Origin: Psychromonas sp. CD1
Lineage (GTDB): Bacteria > Pseudomonadota > Gammaproteobacteria > Enterobacterales > Psychromonadaceae
Assembly (NCBI RefSeq): GCF_002239585.1
Contig: NZ_NDFH01000002.1
Location: 1-64,000, forward strand
Length of the DNA stretch: 64,000 nucleotides
Direction: 5' to 3'
Shown here: positions 17,766 to 28,706 of the stretch, in pieces
How positions within the stretch are numbered: position 1 is the stretch's first letter
How the letters are laid out: every line of letters begins with the position of its first letter
Translations under genes and position numbers: made by a program
The notes under the pieces: generated by a model
Databases searched by the model: none
What the model saw: the letters and a program-made list of their open reading frames with translations, nothing else
What the model was told of the DNA's origin: nothing

Positions 17766-19070
17766 ATGAATGTTCGAGCTTTGGCCGCGAAAGTACTCAA
17801 TCAAGTTGTTGAGCAAGGTCAATCATTATCACAAGCGTTGCCAGTGTTGCAACAAGACTTGAGTCCTAAAGATAAAGCGTTACTGCAAATGCTTTGTTAT
17901 GGTGTTTTACGTACTTTACCGCGGTTGGATTTTTTCTGTCGTTCTTTAATGCAAAAACCATTGAAGGGTAAACAGCGTGTTTTTCACTTTTTGATTTTAG
18001 TGGGTATTTATCAATTATTATATACGAGAATTCCGAGTCATGCAGCCGTAGGTGAAACTGTTAATGGTGCAAAAGCGTTAAACAAACAGGCGCTTAAAGG
18101 CATGGTCAATGGCGTATTACGTAATTTTTTACGTGAACAAGAAGCCTTAATTGAAAAAGCAGATCAAAATGATACGCTAGTATATTGTCATCCGGGATGG
18201 TTGGTTAAACGTTTGCAAAATGCTTATGGCAAAGATAAAGCCGCATCTATTATGTTGGCAAATAATCAACAGGCCCCAATGTGGTTGCGTGTGAATGCTC
18301 AACATCATAATGTTGAAAGTTATCAATTGTTATTAGAAGAACTCGATTTATCTTCTTATGTTGCCAGTGATAATGAGAACAAAAATGCATTGTGTTTAAA
18401 TAAAGCGACAGATGTTTATAAACTACCTGGTTTTGAACAAGGTTGGGTTTCTGTGCAAGATGGAGCCGCTCAACTCGCCGCTCACTATTTAGATGCCCAG
18501 CCTGGCGATCTTATTTTAGATGCGTGTGCAGCGCCTGGTGGGAAAACTGTACATTGTTTAGAATTACAGCCTAAAATTGCTCAGATGGTCGCGGTCGATG
18601 CAGATGCGACGCGTTTATTGCGTGTGCAAGAAAATTTAGATCGTCTCAAATTAACCGCTACGATTATCCATGGTGATGCATCTGAACCTGATTTATGGTG
18701 GGAAGGTGAGATGTTTGATCGCATCTTATGTGATGCTCCTTGTAGTGCTACGGGTGTTATTCGTCGTCATCCAGATATTCGCTGGTTACGTCGTGACAGT
18801 GATATTAGTGAGCTAGTGGCATTACAAAAAAGTATATTAAATGCACTCTGGAAAAAGTTAAAGGTTGGAGGCACTTTGCTCTATGCTACGTGTTCAATTT
18901 TGCCGGAGGAAAATGATTTACAAATTAAGGCTTTTTTAAAACAGCATCAAGATGCTTGTTTGATCCCATTATCAAAAAAATACGATGATATATTGCAGGG
19001 TCGACAACTATTACCAAATGAAGATGCAATGGATGGTTTCTATTATGCGAAACTTAAGAAGACATCTTAA
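17766..19070 (+). CDS. rsmB: 16S rRNA (cytosine-967-C5) methyltransferase
   Basis: 434 residues. An N-terminal NusB-like RNA-binding domain (about 1-140) precedes a SAM methyltransferase domain with CAAPGGKTVH, DAPCSATGVIRRHPDIRWLR and YATCSILPEEND; the latter two carry the motif IV and VI cysteines of m5C methyltransferases. It starts 3 bp after fmt. Confidence 0.96.
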   Translation: MNVRALAAKVLNQVVEQGQSLSQALPVLQQDLSPKDKALLQMLCYGVLRTLPRLDFFCRSLMQKPLKGKQRVFHFLILVGIYQLLYTRIPSHAAVGETVNGAKALNKQALKGMVNGVLRNFLREQEALIEKADQNDTLVYCHPGWLVKRLQNAYGKDKAASIMLANNQQAPMWLRVNAQHHNVESYQLLLEELDLSSYVASDNENKNALCLNKATDVYKLPGFEQGWVSVQDGAAQLAAHYLDAQPGDLILDACAAPGGKTVHCLELQPKIAQMVAVDADATRLLRVQENLDRLKLTATIIHGDASEPDLWWEGEMFDRILCDAPCSATGVIRRHPDIRWLRRDSDISELVALQKSILNALWKKLKVGGTLLYATCSILPEENDLQIKAFLKQHQDACLIPLSKKYDDILQGRQLLPNEDAMDGFYYAKLKKTS

Positions 19071-19156
19071 TGTTTTATTCAAAATAAAAAGAAAGGTAAA
19101 ATAGTGAATTTTGCTATATTACCTCGAATCACTCATCAACATAAAAGTGAAATAGT

Positions 19157-20533
19157 GTGAAAATTATAATTTTAGGTGCAGGGCAGGTAGGTGCATCTCT
19201 TGCTGAGAATTTAGTGGGTGAAAACAACGATATAACTGTTGTGGATAACTCGCCTGAGAAATTGCAAGAACTTCAAGATCGTTTTGACTTACGAGTTGTG
19301 CTTGGGAGTGCGTCTAGCCCAGTAACTCTTGCAGAGGCAGGAGCCGCTGACTCCGAAATGTTGATTGCGGTGACTAATTCAGATGAAGTGAATATGGTGG
19401 CGTGTCAGATAGCCTTTACACTTTTTAACGTACCTAAAAAAATAGCTCGAATTCGTTCTCAAAGTATTGTTATGTATGAGAAAGAGCTGTTTAACAGTGA
19501 TGCTTTTCCTATTGATCATATGATTGCCCCTGAAAAATTAGTTAGTGATTATATTTTTCAACTCATTGAGCATCCTGGTGCTTTGCAAGTGGCTTATTTT
19601 GCCGAAGGTAAAGTCGGTCTAGTTGCAATAAAAGCCTATTATGGAGGCTCTTTAGTAGGTAGTGCTATTTCAACATTGAAAGAGCATATGCCAAATATGG
19701 AGGCGCGAGTAGCAGCTATTTTTCGTCGTGGAAAAGCGATTAGACCACAAGGCTCAACGATTATTGAAGCTGATGATGAAGTCTTTTTTATCACGGCGAG
19801 TCAACATATCAAAGCGATTATGAGTGAGATGCAAAAATTAGAGCTTCCGTATAAGCGCATTATGATAGCGGGGGGTGGTTATATAGGAGAAAGTCTGGCA
19901 AAGCGCCTTGAAAAAGGAAATTCGGTTAAATTAATCGAAAAAAATATTAAACGAGCAGAGTATTTATCTGAAACTTTATCGAATACTTTAGTTTTTTGTG
20001 GCGACTCGTCAGATCAAGAATTATTACTGGAAGAGCATATTGATCAAATTGATTTGTTTATTACAGTAACGAATGATGACGAAGCAAATATAATGTCTGC
20101 CATGCTTGCTAAACGTATGGGCGCCCGAAAAGTTATGGTGCTTATCCAACGTAAAGCTTACATTGATTTAGTGCAAGGCAATATTCTTGATATTGCAATT
20201 TCACCGCAACAAGTTACCATTTCTGAGTTATTAACCCATGTGCGAAAAGCAGATCTTAAATATGTTTATTCGTTGCGTGAAGGTATGGCGGAAGCGATAG
20301 AAATTGTGGCGCGTGGTGATCATATTACATCTAAAGTTGTAGGGCGTGAGATCCGGCAGTTGAAACTACCAAAAGGAACCAGTATTGGTGCGATAGTACG
20401 CAATGATGAAGTGTTGATAGCACATGATAATACGATAATAGAAAGTAATGATCATGTCATTTTATTTTTAGTGAATAAAAAATATATTACTGAAATTGAA
20501 AAATTATTTCAGCCAAGTCCCTTCTTTTTATAA
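19157..20533 (+). CDS. trkA: Trk potassium uptake regulatory subunit TrkA
   Basis: 458 residues made of two RCK repeats, each with a Rossmann NAD-binding start ([14 protein letters not shown] at residue 4 and [14 protein letters not shown] at about 235) and a TrkA-C domain. It gates the TrkH channel at the inner face of the membrane. The start is GTG. trkH follows 16 bp later, an arrangement seen in vibrios. Confidence 0.96.
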   Translation: MKIIILGAGQVGASLAENLVGENNDITVVDNSPEKLQELQDRFDLRVVLGSASSPVTLAEAGAADSEMLIAVTNSDEVNMVACQIAFTLFNVPKKIARIRSQSIVMYEKELFNSDAFPIDHMIAPEKLVSDYIFQLIEHPGALQVAYFAEGKVGLVAIKAYYGGSLVGSAISTLKEHMPNMEARVAAIFRRGKAIRPQGSTIIEADDEVFFITASQHIKAIMSEMQKLELPYKRIMIAGGGYIGESLAKRLEKGNSVKLIEKNIKRAEYLSETLSNTLVFCGDSSDQELLLEEHIDQIDLFITVTNDDEANIMSAMLAKRMGARKVMVLIQRKAYIDLVQGNILDIAISPQQVTISELLTHVRKADLKYVYSLREGMAEAIEIVARGDHITSKVVGREIRQLKLPKGTSIGAIVRNDEVLIAHDNTIIESNDHVILFLVNKKYITEIEKLFQPSPFFL

Positions 20534-20549
20534 TATAAGCGCGTAGATA

Positions 20550-21995
20550 ATGGTTTATCGTCCTCTTTTTTTTATTACCGGTCTAGTTTTATCTAAAATG
20601 GCTGTTTTTATGTATTTCCCTATGGCTTTGGCCTTTTATAATAACTCATTAGGCGGTGTTGAATTTTTTGCTGCCATTGTTATCACTCATTTATTTTCAT
20701 TTTTGTTTATTTATTTAGGCGATGAAAAGGAACGTTCTCGCTTAGGTGTACGTGAAATGTTTTTGTTAACAACCGGCGTTTGGGTGTTAGCGAGTTTATT
20801 TGCTGCGTTGCCTTTTGTCTTTATTGAGAATATTAGTTATACCGATGCTTTTTTTGAAACAATGTCGGGCATAACGACGACAGGGAGTACGGTTTTACAT
20901 AATTTAGATACAATGCCACATAGCATTTTATTATGGCGTTCTATTTTACAGTGGTTGGGTGGTGTTGGATTTATTGTGATGGGTGTGGCTATTTTACCCT
21001 ACCTTAATGTTGGTGGGATGCGTTTATTCCAAACTGAATCTTCAGATTGGTCTGAAAAAGCGGAGTCAAAAACAAGGCAAGTTGCTTTAGATATATTAAT
21101 GGTTTATTTATTACTCAGTATTTGTTGTTTTATAGGTTATCTGTTTACCGGGATGACGATATTTGAAGCTATTAACCATAGTATGACAACCATTTCAACC
21201 GGAGGATATTCGACTTCGGATAGTTCGATGGGCCACTTCTCTAATGGCGCACATTGGAATGCGATTATTTTTATGTTCTTAGGTGGGCTTCCTTTCTTAT
21301 TGCTTATTCGAGCTTTTAATCGACGCAAGTTAAGCGCTATTTATAAAGATGCTCAAGTCTGTGGTTTTTTTATATTAGTCATCGTTTTTTCATCAATACT
21401 AACCTTGTATTTAACGTTAACAGATCAATTTTATTGGCTAGATGCATTACGCTTAAGTTTGTTTAATGTGGTCTCGGTTTTGACAACGACAGGCTACGGT
21501 TTAGATGACTTTGTGCAGTGGGGTGACTTTTGTATTATCATATTTTTGGGGTTACTGTTTGTCGGTGCATGCTCGGGATCAACCGCGGGAGGCATTAAAA
21601 TATTTCGTTTTCAAATTGCAATGAGCTTATTAAAACGACAATTACTTTTGTTGATGCATCCGCGCGGTATTTTCCCTCAAAAATATAATAATCGTATTGT
21701 GAGTGATGACATTCTGCGTTCATTAATTGCCTTTGTTTTAGCTTATTTAATGACCATTGGTTTGTCGACGTTACTCTTAAGTTTTTTCGGATCTCCTGCA
21801 TTTGAAGCTTTTAGCGCATCGATTACTGCAGTTTCTAATGTTGGACCAGGATTAACGGCATCGATAGGTCCGTCGGGAAATTTTTCTCATTTTTCGAATA
21901 TTTCAAAATGGGTATTGTCAATTGGAATGCTAATGGGGCGCCTTGAAATATTAACCGTCGTTGTGCTATTTACACGTCATTTTTGGCGTAAATAG
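20550..21995 (+). CDS. trkH: Trk potassium uptake channel TrkH
   Basis: 481 residues, a multi-span channel protein with four pore loops whose selectivity-filter glycines appear in SGITTTGSTV, STGGYSTSD, TTGYGLDD and AVSNVGPGL. Length matches TrkH (483 in E. coli). It conducts K+ with TrkA. Located 16 bp downstream of trkA. Confidence 0.96.
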   Translation: MVYRPLFFITGLVLSKMAVFMYFPMALAFYNNSLGGVEFFAAIVITHLFSFLFIYLGDEKERSRLGVREMFLLTTGVWVLASLFAALPFVFIENISYTDAFFETMSGITTTGSTVLHNLDTMPHSILLWRSILQWLGGVGFIVMGVAILPYLNVGGMRLFQTESSDWSEKAESKTRQVALDILMVYLLLSICCFIGYLFTGMTIFEAINHSMTTISTGGYSTSDSSMGHFSNGAHWNAIIFMFLGGLPFLLLIRAFNRRKLSAIYKDAQVCGFFILVIVFSSILTLYLTLTDQFYWLDALRLSLFNVVSVLTTTGYGLDDFVQWGDFCIIIFLGLLFVGACSGSTAGGIKIFRFQIAMSLLKRQLLLLMHPRGIFPQKYNNRIVSDDILRSLIAFVLAYLMTIGLSTLLLSFFGSPAFEAFSASITAVSNVGPGLTASIGPSGNFSHFSNISKWVLSIGMLMGRLEILTVVVLFTRHFWRK

Positions 21996-22157
21996 ACGCC
22001 ATACATGGTAAATAAGATTTCATCGAGTTGATATTATGTAATGCACTTCGAGACTTACCCCTCTCCGTATAACACACTGTAGAACCATTTTTTTCTAGTA
22101 CTTAATGACACTGCCATAGATCAATAAAGGTCTATTTTTAATTCATAAGGATAGTAA

Positions 22158-23189
22158 ATGAAAACGCTCGGTGAACACATAGTAGACAAACAAGCAGAAT
22201 TTCCAGATGCTACGGGAGAGCTAACCTCTTTGCTTTCATCGATTAAACTCGCAGCTAAAGTGGTTAATAGAGATATTAATAAAGCCGGTTTAGTCGATAT
22301 TATTGGCGCGACAGGCGTGCATAATATACAAGGCGAAGAGCAACAAAAGATGGATCTTTTTGCTAATGAAAAGTTTAAAGCCGCTTTAGAGGCGCGTGGT
22401 GAAGTGTGTGGTATTGCCTCTGAAGAGGAAGATGAAATAATCGTTTTTCACAGTGAGCGGGGGCGTAATGGCAAATATGTTGTGCTTATTGATCCACTTG
22501 ATGGGTCGTCTAATATTGATGTAAATGTTTCAGTGGGAACTATTTTTTCGATTTATAGGCGCTTGAGTGCACGAGGTAATGCGCCAACATTAGAAGATTT
22601 TTTACAGCCTGGTCGCGATCAGGTGGCTGCTGGTTATATCATTTATGGCTCATCAACCATGCTCGTTTATAGTACGGGGTTTGGGGTAAATGGTTTTACT
22701 TGTGATCCTTCTTTAGGTGTTTTTTATCTTTCTCATGAAAATATGCAGATCCCCGAAGATGGACGTATTTATTCAATTAATGAAGGCAATTATTTAGCTT
22801 TTCCATTAGGGGTAAAAAAGTACATAAAATATTGCCAAGAAGAGCATCAAGAGAGTGATCGTCCGTATACGTCGCGTTATATTGGCTCCTTAGTCTCTGA
22901 TTTTCACCGTAATTTATTAAAAGGAGGTATATATATGTATCCTTCTACGGGCACCTTAAAATGCGGTAAATTACGTTTATTATATGAATGTAATCCATTA
23001 GCTTTTTTAATAGAACAAGCAGGGGGGCGTGCGAGTAATGGCTTTACACGTATTTTAGATATTAAACCCAAGGAAGTGCACCAAAGGGTGCCTTTTTATT
23101 GTGGCAGTGTAAATATGGTCAATAAAGTTGAAAGTATGATTCAAACTTATGCTGATCAAGATAAAGCGAAAGATTCAGACGTTAGTTAG
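22158..23189 (+). CDS. fbp: Fructose-1,6-bisphosphatase class I
   Basis: 343 residues with the metal-binding signature [19 protein letters not shown] and SEEEDE upstream, both typical of class I FBPase. [26 protein letters not shown] near residue 275 is the sugar-phosphate site. It is the gluconeogenic enzyme and goes with pckA, also in this window. About 10 residues longer than E. coli Fbp at the C-terminus. Confidence 0.97.
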   Translation: MKTLGEHIVDKQAEFPDATGELTSLLSSIKLAAKVVNRDINKAGLVDIIGATGVHNIQGEEQQKMDLFANEKFKAALEARGEVCGIASEEEDEIIVFHSERGRNGKYVVLIDPLDGSSNIDVNVSVGTIFSIYRRLSARGNAPTLEDFLQPGRDQVAAGYIIYGSSTMLVYSTGFGVNGFTCDPSLGVFYLSHENMQIPEDGRIYSINEGNYLAFPLGVKKYIKYCQEEHQESDRPYTSRYIGSLVSDFHRNLLKGGIYMYPSTGTLKCGKLRLLYECNPLAFLIEQAGGRASNGFTRILDIKPKEVHQRVPFYCGSVNMVNKVESMIQTYADQDKAKDSDVS

Positions 23190-23357
23190 TATTGTCATAA
23201 GATTTTTTATGTGTGTTCTGCATGATGTATGCACATAAAAATCAATTGTTCGTATTGGATAATGACAATAAATGCAATAAAATATCTCCTTTTTAAATAT
23301 GCGATATGCTTAAATTATCAATTCGTGATAATAACATTAACGTATGGAGATTTTATT

Positions 23358-24029
23358 TTGTCTATTGAGTCAGGTTACCCATTAATGGAAATCCCCTTTG
23401 CACATCGCTATCAGTGTTGGTTTTGTGGTGAGCCTAAAGATAGGGAGATTTCTTTTCCTAAAGAAAAATCATCTAATACATTGTTAACTCACCCCCCCCT
23501 TAGCATTCCTTGTTGTAATGAATGTGCGACATTAATAAAACGTTGCGCGTTTGAATCAATATTCGTTTATCGTTATGCCGTAAAAAAAGAATTAGCCAAG
23601 AAACATCAAAAAACATTAAGTATAGGCTCGCGTTGGACAGAAGTTGAGCTTCAAGAGTCTCAACTTGAGGGCTCTGCTTTTGAAGGATTTAAGCGTAGCG
23701 CTTGGTTTATGTTTAAATTACAGCAGGCTCGCATTAATTTTATGGGTTGGCCAATATATATAGATGGAAAATCATTGGAAGTTGAAGATACTCAGTATGG
23801 CTTTGCGTTTGATGGCACTATTTATGCTGATTTAGATGGTGCAATAAATCATGTTATTGATGCTTTTTATTTAGATGAACTATTGTTCACCCGCGTGTTA
23901 GCTTTATTGGGAAAAGATAAATTTGCGTACGCTATTCGGCTCTGTCGTTTATATCCAAAATTAAGTACAACAACCAGAGAGTCTGTGTTTTTAGAGATAG
24001 TGGAAAGCCTTGCTATCGAAGAAACATAA
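23358..24029 (+). CDS. Conserved hypothetical protein with zinc-ribbon-like cysteines
   Basis: 223 residues from TTG 23358, chosen because GGAGA (23346-23350) is 7 bp upstream; the frame is open 43 codons further, but that stretch is hydrophobic and unlike coding sequence. An N-terminal CWFCGEP and later CCNEC suggest one zinc site, followed by a mostly helical domain with GWPIYIDGKSLEVEDTQYGFAFDG. Similar proteins occur in vibrios and shewanellas without known function. Confidence 0.72.
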   Translation: MSIESGYPLMEIPFAHRYQCWFCGEPKDREISFPKEKSSNTLLTHPPLSIPCCNECATLIKRCAFESIFVYRYAVKKELAKKHQKTLSIGSRWTEVELQESQLEGSAFEGFKRSAWFMFKLQQARINFMGWPIYIDGKSLEVEDTQYGFAFDGTIYADLDGAINHVIDAFYLDELLFTRVLALLGKDKFAYAIRLCRLYPKLSTTTRESVFLEIVESLAIEET

Positions 24030-24085
24030 ATGTCTCTACTTATATGGAAATAAAATAAAACCGTTTAAAGACATAAGGATAAAAA

Positions 24086-24745
24086 ATGCATTATACCGCG
24101 GCCATTTTTGATATGGATGGATTATTACTCGATACAGAAAAAGTTTGTCAGAATGCTTTTCGTGAAGCATGTCAGTATTTAGCGTTACCAATGTTAGAAG
24201 ACATTTATTTAGGCATAATCGGTTGTAATTCTGAAGGAATAAAACAGGTGATTTGCAAAGGATATGGCGAAAGTTTAGATTATGATATTCTTAGATATGA
24301 GTGGATGAAGCGCTATCATCGAATTGTTTATCATCAAGCTATACCGGTAAAATTGGGAGTGATAGCTTTACTTGATTGGCTTCAAGCACAGTCTATTCCG
24401 ATGGCTATTGCTACTTCAACCGATAAAAAATTGTCTAAAATAAAATTACAACGCGCAGGACTATTGCATTATTTCACGTGTTTTAGTAATGGTTGTGAAG
24501 TAAAAAAAGGTAAGCCAGATCCTGAGATTTTTCTACTTGCAGCAAAGCGATTAAACGTTTCGCCTCGTGAATGTATTGTTTTTGAAGATTCAAGTAATGG
24601 TGTGCGATCTGCAATTAGTGCGGGTATGCAGGTTTATCAAGTCCCTGATTTAGTAGAGCCAAATGCAGGTATTCGTGCGTTAGGACAAAAAATCAGCACA
24701 TCTTTGGTGGAGGTGTTGTGTCATTTACAGTGTTCTAAATTATAA
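24086..24745 (+). CDS. HAD-superfamily phosphatase (beta-phosphoglucomutase-like)
   Basis: 219 residues with the full HAD motif set: DMDGLLLDTE (nucleophile Asp9 and acid Asp11), ATSTDKK (motif II), KKGKPDPEIF (motif III) and FEDSSNGVRSA (motif IV). The helical cap between residues 15 and 80 places it with YfbT/YieH-type sugar-phosphate phosphatases. The substrate cannot be told. Confidence 0.85.
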   Translation: MHYTAAIFDMDGLLLDTEKVCQNAFREACQYLALPMLEDIYLGIIGCNSEGIKQVICKGYGESLDYDILRYEWMKRYHRIVYHQAIPVKLGVIALLDWLQAQSIPMAIATSTDKKLSKIKLQRAGLLHYFTCFSNGCEVKKGKPDPEIFLLAAKRLNVSPRECIVFEDSSNGVRSAISAGMQVYQVPDLVEPNAGIRALGQKISTSLVEVLCHLQCSKL

Positions 24746-24970
24746 ATAAACATTTAAAATAATCATGATGACTTTTACTTTGTTATGATTTGATAAAAAT
24801 ATGTGAAAGGTAGATTCGTAGTTGTTTTATGTTTAAAGCGTCAAGCTAAGTGGCTCTATTTGTTTTCAAAGAGGATAAATCGTTATCAGTTTGTTGCGAG
24901 ATGGATGTCGAGCAAAGATATTTTGTTATAATGTTTTATTTTGGTATTTATGAAAACAAATGAGGTTTAT

Positions 24971-27520
24971 ATGATCAAAATGAAATTAGTGATCATTGGT
25001 AATGGGATGGTAGGGCATCGTTTTATTGATGATTTTATAGAAAAAGCTAATTTAGACGAATATGAAATCACCGTGTTTTGTGAAGAACCTCGTGTTGCTT
25101 ATGATCGCGTTCATCTTTCTTCTTATTTCTCACATCATACCGCAGATGAACTTTCATTAGTTAAAGATGGTTTTTACGCTAAGCACAGTATTAAGGTTTT
25201 ACTTGGAGAGCGAGCAATAAGCATTAACCGCCAGGAAAAAGTAATTTATTCACAAACGGGTCGTGTTGTTAACTATGATAAATTAATTATGGCAACGGGC
25301 TCTTATCCATGGGTACCACCCATAAAAGGCAATGAAGGACCCGATTGTTTTGTGTATCGCACGATTGAAGATTTAGATGCGATTGAAAGCAGTGCACGGC
25401 GGAGTCAGGTCGGCGTTGTCGTCGGCGGTGGGCTGTTGGGCTTAGAAGCTGCCGGTGCATTAAAAGCGTTGGGCATTGAAACACATGTTGTCGAATTTTC
25501 TTCTGTTTTAATGGCAGAGCAATTGGATGCGCAAGGCGGTCAAATGTTGCGTGATAAAATTGAAAATATCGGCGTGAAAGTACATACAAGTAAAAATACA
25601 CAAGAGATAGTACGTGGTGGGGGAAATGCACGCAATACGATGAAATTTGCGGATGGAACAAGTCTGGAAGTGGATTTGATTGTGTTTTCTACGGGTATTC
25701 GTCCCCAAGATAAATTAGCGCAACAATGTGGTTTGAAAATAGGGGCTCGTGGTGGAGTTGCCATTAATAATCAGTGTAAAACATCGGATAATGATGTTTA
25801 TGCCATTGGTGAATGTGCCTCGTGGGAGGATAAATTATTTGGTTTAGTAGCGCCAGGCTATAATATGGCTAAAGTTGCTGTGGATGATATTTTAGGGCGA
25901 GAAAATGTATTTTCTGGCGCAGATCTTAGTGCAAAGTTAAAATTGCTTGGTGTGGATGTTGCAAGTATTGGCGATGCGAATGGGCGCACGCCAAATAGTA
26001 AAAGTTATGTTTATTTAAATGAACAAGAATCTGTTTATAAACGGATCGTTGTATCTGAAGATGGTAAACAGTTATTAGGTGCCGTTCTTGTTGGAGACAC
26101 TGAGAGTTATAGCGATCTACTTCAGTATAAATTGAATAATATAGAGCTACCTAAGCATCCTGATACGCTTATATTACCAGCTTATTCCGGATCGGGGAAA
26201 GTGGCTTTAGGGGTTGATGCTCTGCCAGATTCTGCGCAAGTTTGTTCTTGTTTTGATGTTAAAAAATCAGATATAGCAGACGCCGTTGTAGCCGGGCATT
26301 GTACTATTGAAGCGCTAAAAATAGAAACGGGAGCTGGTACGGGTTGTGGTGGGTGTATTCCTCTGATAACTCAATTACTTAATGCCGAACTAAGTAAGCA
26401 AGGTGTTGAAATTAAAAATCACATCTGTAAACATTTCGAATATTCGCGTCAAGAATTATACCATCTGATCCGTATTGAAAAAATAAAAACATTCAAAGAG
26501 TTATTGGGTAAATATGGTAAAGGCTATGGCTGTGAGGTATGTAAACCGACAGTAGGCTCTATTTTAGCATCATGCTGGAATGAATATATATTATCAAGTG
26601 AGCATAATAGTCTACAAGAGACCAATGATGCTTTTTTGGGAAATATGCAAAAAGACGGAACTTATTCTGTGATCCCAAGAATGGCTGGGGGTGAGGTGAC
26701 AGCAGAAGGCTTAGCCGTTATTGCGCAAGTTGCATTGCAGTATGATCTGTATACTAAAATAACAGGTGCACAACGGATAGCTCTTTTTGGCGCACATAAA
26801 TCAGATCTTCCCGCCATTTGGCAACAACTTATCAATGCAGGATTTGAAACGGGACAGGCTTACGCAAAAGCACTACGCATGGTAAAGACGTGTGTTGGCA
26901 GTAATTGGTGTCGTTATGGCGTGCAAGATAGTGTTGGTTTTGGCGTTGAGCTAGAGCATCGTTATAAAGGTCTTCGAACTCCCCATAAAATGAAATTTGG
27001 AGTGTCAGGTTGTACTCGTGAATGTGCAGAAGCACAGAGTAAAGATGTGGGTATTATCGCAACGGATACTGGATGGAATCTCTATGTGTGTGGTAACGGT
27101 GGTATGAAACCTACCCATGCATCATTACTCGCTTCAGATCTGAATAAAGAAACCTTATTAAAATATTTAGATCGCTTTATGATGTTTTATGTACGCACCG
27201 CAGATAAGTTAACGCGTACTTCTGTTTGGTTACAAAATCTCGAAGGGGGCATTGATTATTTACATGATGTCATCGTAAATAATAAGCTAGGAATAAATAA
27301 TCAGCTTGAAGCAGAGATGGCAACTTCGATTGCAAGTTATAAATGTGAGTGGAAAGCGACGTTAAATAACGAAGCGCAATTACAACGTTTCGCACACTTT
27401 ATTAACAGTGATAAGCAAGATGATAATGTTGTTTTTATACCTCAACGCGGTCAAAAGCGTCCCGCTTTTCATCAGGAAAAAGTATCGATATATAATATTC
27501 ACTTGGAGAAAAGCGAATGA
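24971..27520 (+). CDS. nirB: NADH-dependent nitrite reductase large subunit
   Basis: 849 residues from ATG 24971, preceded by TGAGG; upstream ATG and TTG codons are less well placed. Domains in order: FAD/NAD(P)H oxidoreductase (GNGMVGHRF, VVGGGLLGLEAAGAL), a BFD-like [2Fe-2S] region (CSCFDVKKSD...GAGTGCGGCIP), then the sulfite/nitrite reductase domain with the siroheme/[4Fe-4S] cysteines in CVGSNWC and SGCTRECAEA. It reduces nitrite to ammonia in the cytoplasm. Overlaps nirD by 4 bp (ATGA). Confidence 0.97.
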   Translation: MIKMKLVIIGNGMVGHRFIDDFIEKANLDEYEITVFCEEPRVAYDRVHLSSYFSHHTADELSLVKDGFYAKHSIKVLLGERAISINRQEKVIYSQTGRVVNYDKLIMATGSYPWVPPIKGNEGPDCFVYRTIEDLDAIESSARRSQVGVVVGGGLLGLEAAGALKALGIETHVVEFSSVLMAEQLDAQGGQMLRDKIENIGVKVHTSKNTQEIVRGGGNARNTMKFADGTSLEVDLIVFSTGIRPQDKLAQQCGLKIGARGGVAINNQCKTSDNDVYAIGECASWEDKLFGLVAPGYNMAKVAVDDILGRENVFSGADLSAKLKLLGVDVASIGDANGRTPNSKSYVYLNEQESVYKRIVVSEDGKQLLGAVLVGDTESYSDLLQYKLNNIELPKHPDTLILPAYSGSGKVALGVDALPDSAQVCSCFDVKKSDIADAVVAGHCTIEALKIETGAGTGCGGCIPLITQLLNAELSKQGVEIKNHICKHFEYSRQELYHLIRIEKIKTFKELLGKYGKGYGCEVCKPTVGSILASCWNEYILSSEHNSLQETNDAFLGNMQKDGTYSVIPRMAGGEVTAEGLAVIAQVALQYDLYTKITGAQRIALFGAHKSDLPAIWQQLINAGFETGQAYAKALRMVKTCVGSNWCRYGVQDSVGFGVELEHRYKGLRTPHKMKFGVSGCTRECAEAQSKDVGIIATDTGWNLYVCGNGGMKPTHASLLASDLNKETLLKYLDRFMMFYVRTADKLTRTSVWLQNLEGGIDYLHDVIVNNKLGINNQLEAEMATSIASYKCEWKATLNNEAQLQRFAHFINSDKQDDNVVFIPQRGQKRPAFHQEKVSIYNIHLEKSE

Positions 27521-27846
27521 GTAACTGGATTGGTGTTTGTACCTTAGAGAAAATTATTCCCGGAACGGGTATTTGCGCTTTAGTGGAAAATAAACAAGTT
27601 GCTATTTTTCGTCCAGATCTAAGTGAAATTGTTTATGCAATTTCGAACATGGATCCTTTTGCGCATTCTAATGTCTTATCTCGCGGCATAATTTGTGAGC
27701 ATGATGGACAATATTGGGTTGCGTCTCCGTTAAAAAAACAACGCTTTAATTTAGTCGATGGTCATTGTTTAGAAGATAAAAATGTTTTTGTAGACGTATA
27801 TAAGACGCGTATTGTAGAGGAAAATGTTGAGGTTTGTATCTCTTAA
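27517..27846 (+). CDS. nirD: Nitrite reductase small subunit NirD
   Basis: 109 residues of Rieske-like fold. As in enterobacterial NirD, the Rieske ligand pattern is not fully conserved: CEHDGQYWVASPLKKQ lacks the second Cys-His pair. It partners NirB and starts inside the last codon of nirB. nirC would be next but is damaged. Confidence 0.93.
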   Translation: MSNWIGVCTLEKIIPGTGICALVENKQVAIFRPDLSEIVYAISNMDPFAHSNVLSRGIICEHDGQYWVASPLKKQRFNLVDGHCLEDKNVFVDVYKTRIVEENVEVCIS

Positions 27847-27995
27847 ACATTGTCAGCATTTACCTTTAAAGTCGGAATGAATTTTCATATTTAAAAAATG
27901 GTCAAAACCAATTCAAAACTGGAGAGCTGCGATGAATCGGTTTATAATTGAGTTTGAAGACCGTTTAAAGCGCCACCTGTAAAATGGTAATTACA

Positions 27996-28094
27996 CAGAA
28001 TTATTTACAGGGTCGTTCGAACACTTGTCATGGGTAGTTTTTTTGGCATAGCATTAACATTAGTCATCATTGCGGGCTCAGAATTATTTACAGG
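27996..28094. repeat. 16-bp direct repeat bracketing the broken nirC start
   Basis: CAGAATTATTTACAGG occurs at 27996-28011 and again at 28079-28094, 83 bp apart. The second copy codes for the SELFTG segment of NirC; the first lies where the missing N-terminal codons should be. This points to a rearrangement that copied or misjoined part of nirC. Confidence 0.85.
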
Positions 28095-28638
28095 TCATAC
28101 GATGTTTTTAACTTTTGGCGCTCTCACCAAACAAATCACTTGGAAAGATAATATTATCGTGTTGCCACAAACATGGATAGCTAATTTAATAGGCTCTATT
28201 TTTGTGGCTTATCTTTTCTATCTTGCTGGAGGTGGTAAATTATTAAATTTTGAAGACAGTTTATTACATAATGTAGCTTTTGCAAAAACACAAGCACCTG
28301 CCATGGTTCTCTTTGCAAAAGGAATACTTTGTAATTGGTTGGTCTGTTTAGCTATTTGGATGGCGTTAAGTTGTGAAGGCAGTGCTAAATTTATTGCGAT
28401 TTGGTGGTGTTTATTGGCATTTATAGCATCGGGTTATGAGCACAGTATTGCGAATATGACTATTTTTGCATTGTCTTGGTTTGGAGATGCGAAAGAAGGT
28501 TTTACAATGGCGGGTATTGGGCATAATTTATTATGGGTCTCACTTGGCAATATGGTCGGTGGTGCGTTATTTATGGGGGGAGGGTATTGGTTATCAACCC
28601 CTAAAAGCGAGCGATTAAAACTAATATTCAAAAAATAA
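28030..28638 (+). pseudogene. nirC: 5'-truncated formate/nitrite transporter NirC
   Basis: 202 residues against 268 in E. coli NirC. The sequence MGSFFGIALTLVIIAGSELFTGHTMF matches the E. coli protein from about residue 62, so the first one to two membrane helices are missing. The same frame extends only 13 codons further upstream (…RVVRTLV, comparable to family sequence SVRPLV) before a stop at 27988-27990. No good ribosome binding site precedes ATG 28030. The rest is well conserved, including ANMTIFALSW. A five-or-fewer-helix product is unlikely to form the channel pentamer. Located just after nirBD. Confidence 0.8.
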
Positions 28639-28652
28639 GATCATATTACAAT

Positions 28653-28694
28653 AAAGGTTATCTGTGTTTTTTAACGTGTACAGATAACCTTTTT
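28653..28694. terminator. Bidirectional terminator between nirC and the antiporter
   Basis: A perfect 13-bp inverted repeat (AAAGGTTATCTGT / ACAGATAACCTTT) with a 14-nt loop, followed by T5 on the plus strand and preceded by A-rich sequence that gives U's on the minus strand. It serves the two converging genes. Confidence 0.9.
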
Positions 28695-28706
28695 AATCGT
28701 GTTATT

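Noticed and set aside
24746-24970. FNR or NarL/NarP sites upstream of nirB
   Set aside because: Expected for nirB, but I found no TTGAT-N4-ATCAA or clear heptamer pair; only partial TTGAT-like pieces.
28009-28022. tRNA T-arm-like GGGTCGTTCGAAC near nirC
   Set aside because: No acceptor or anticodon stem can be built around it.
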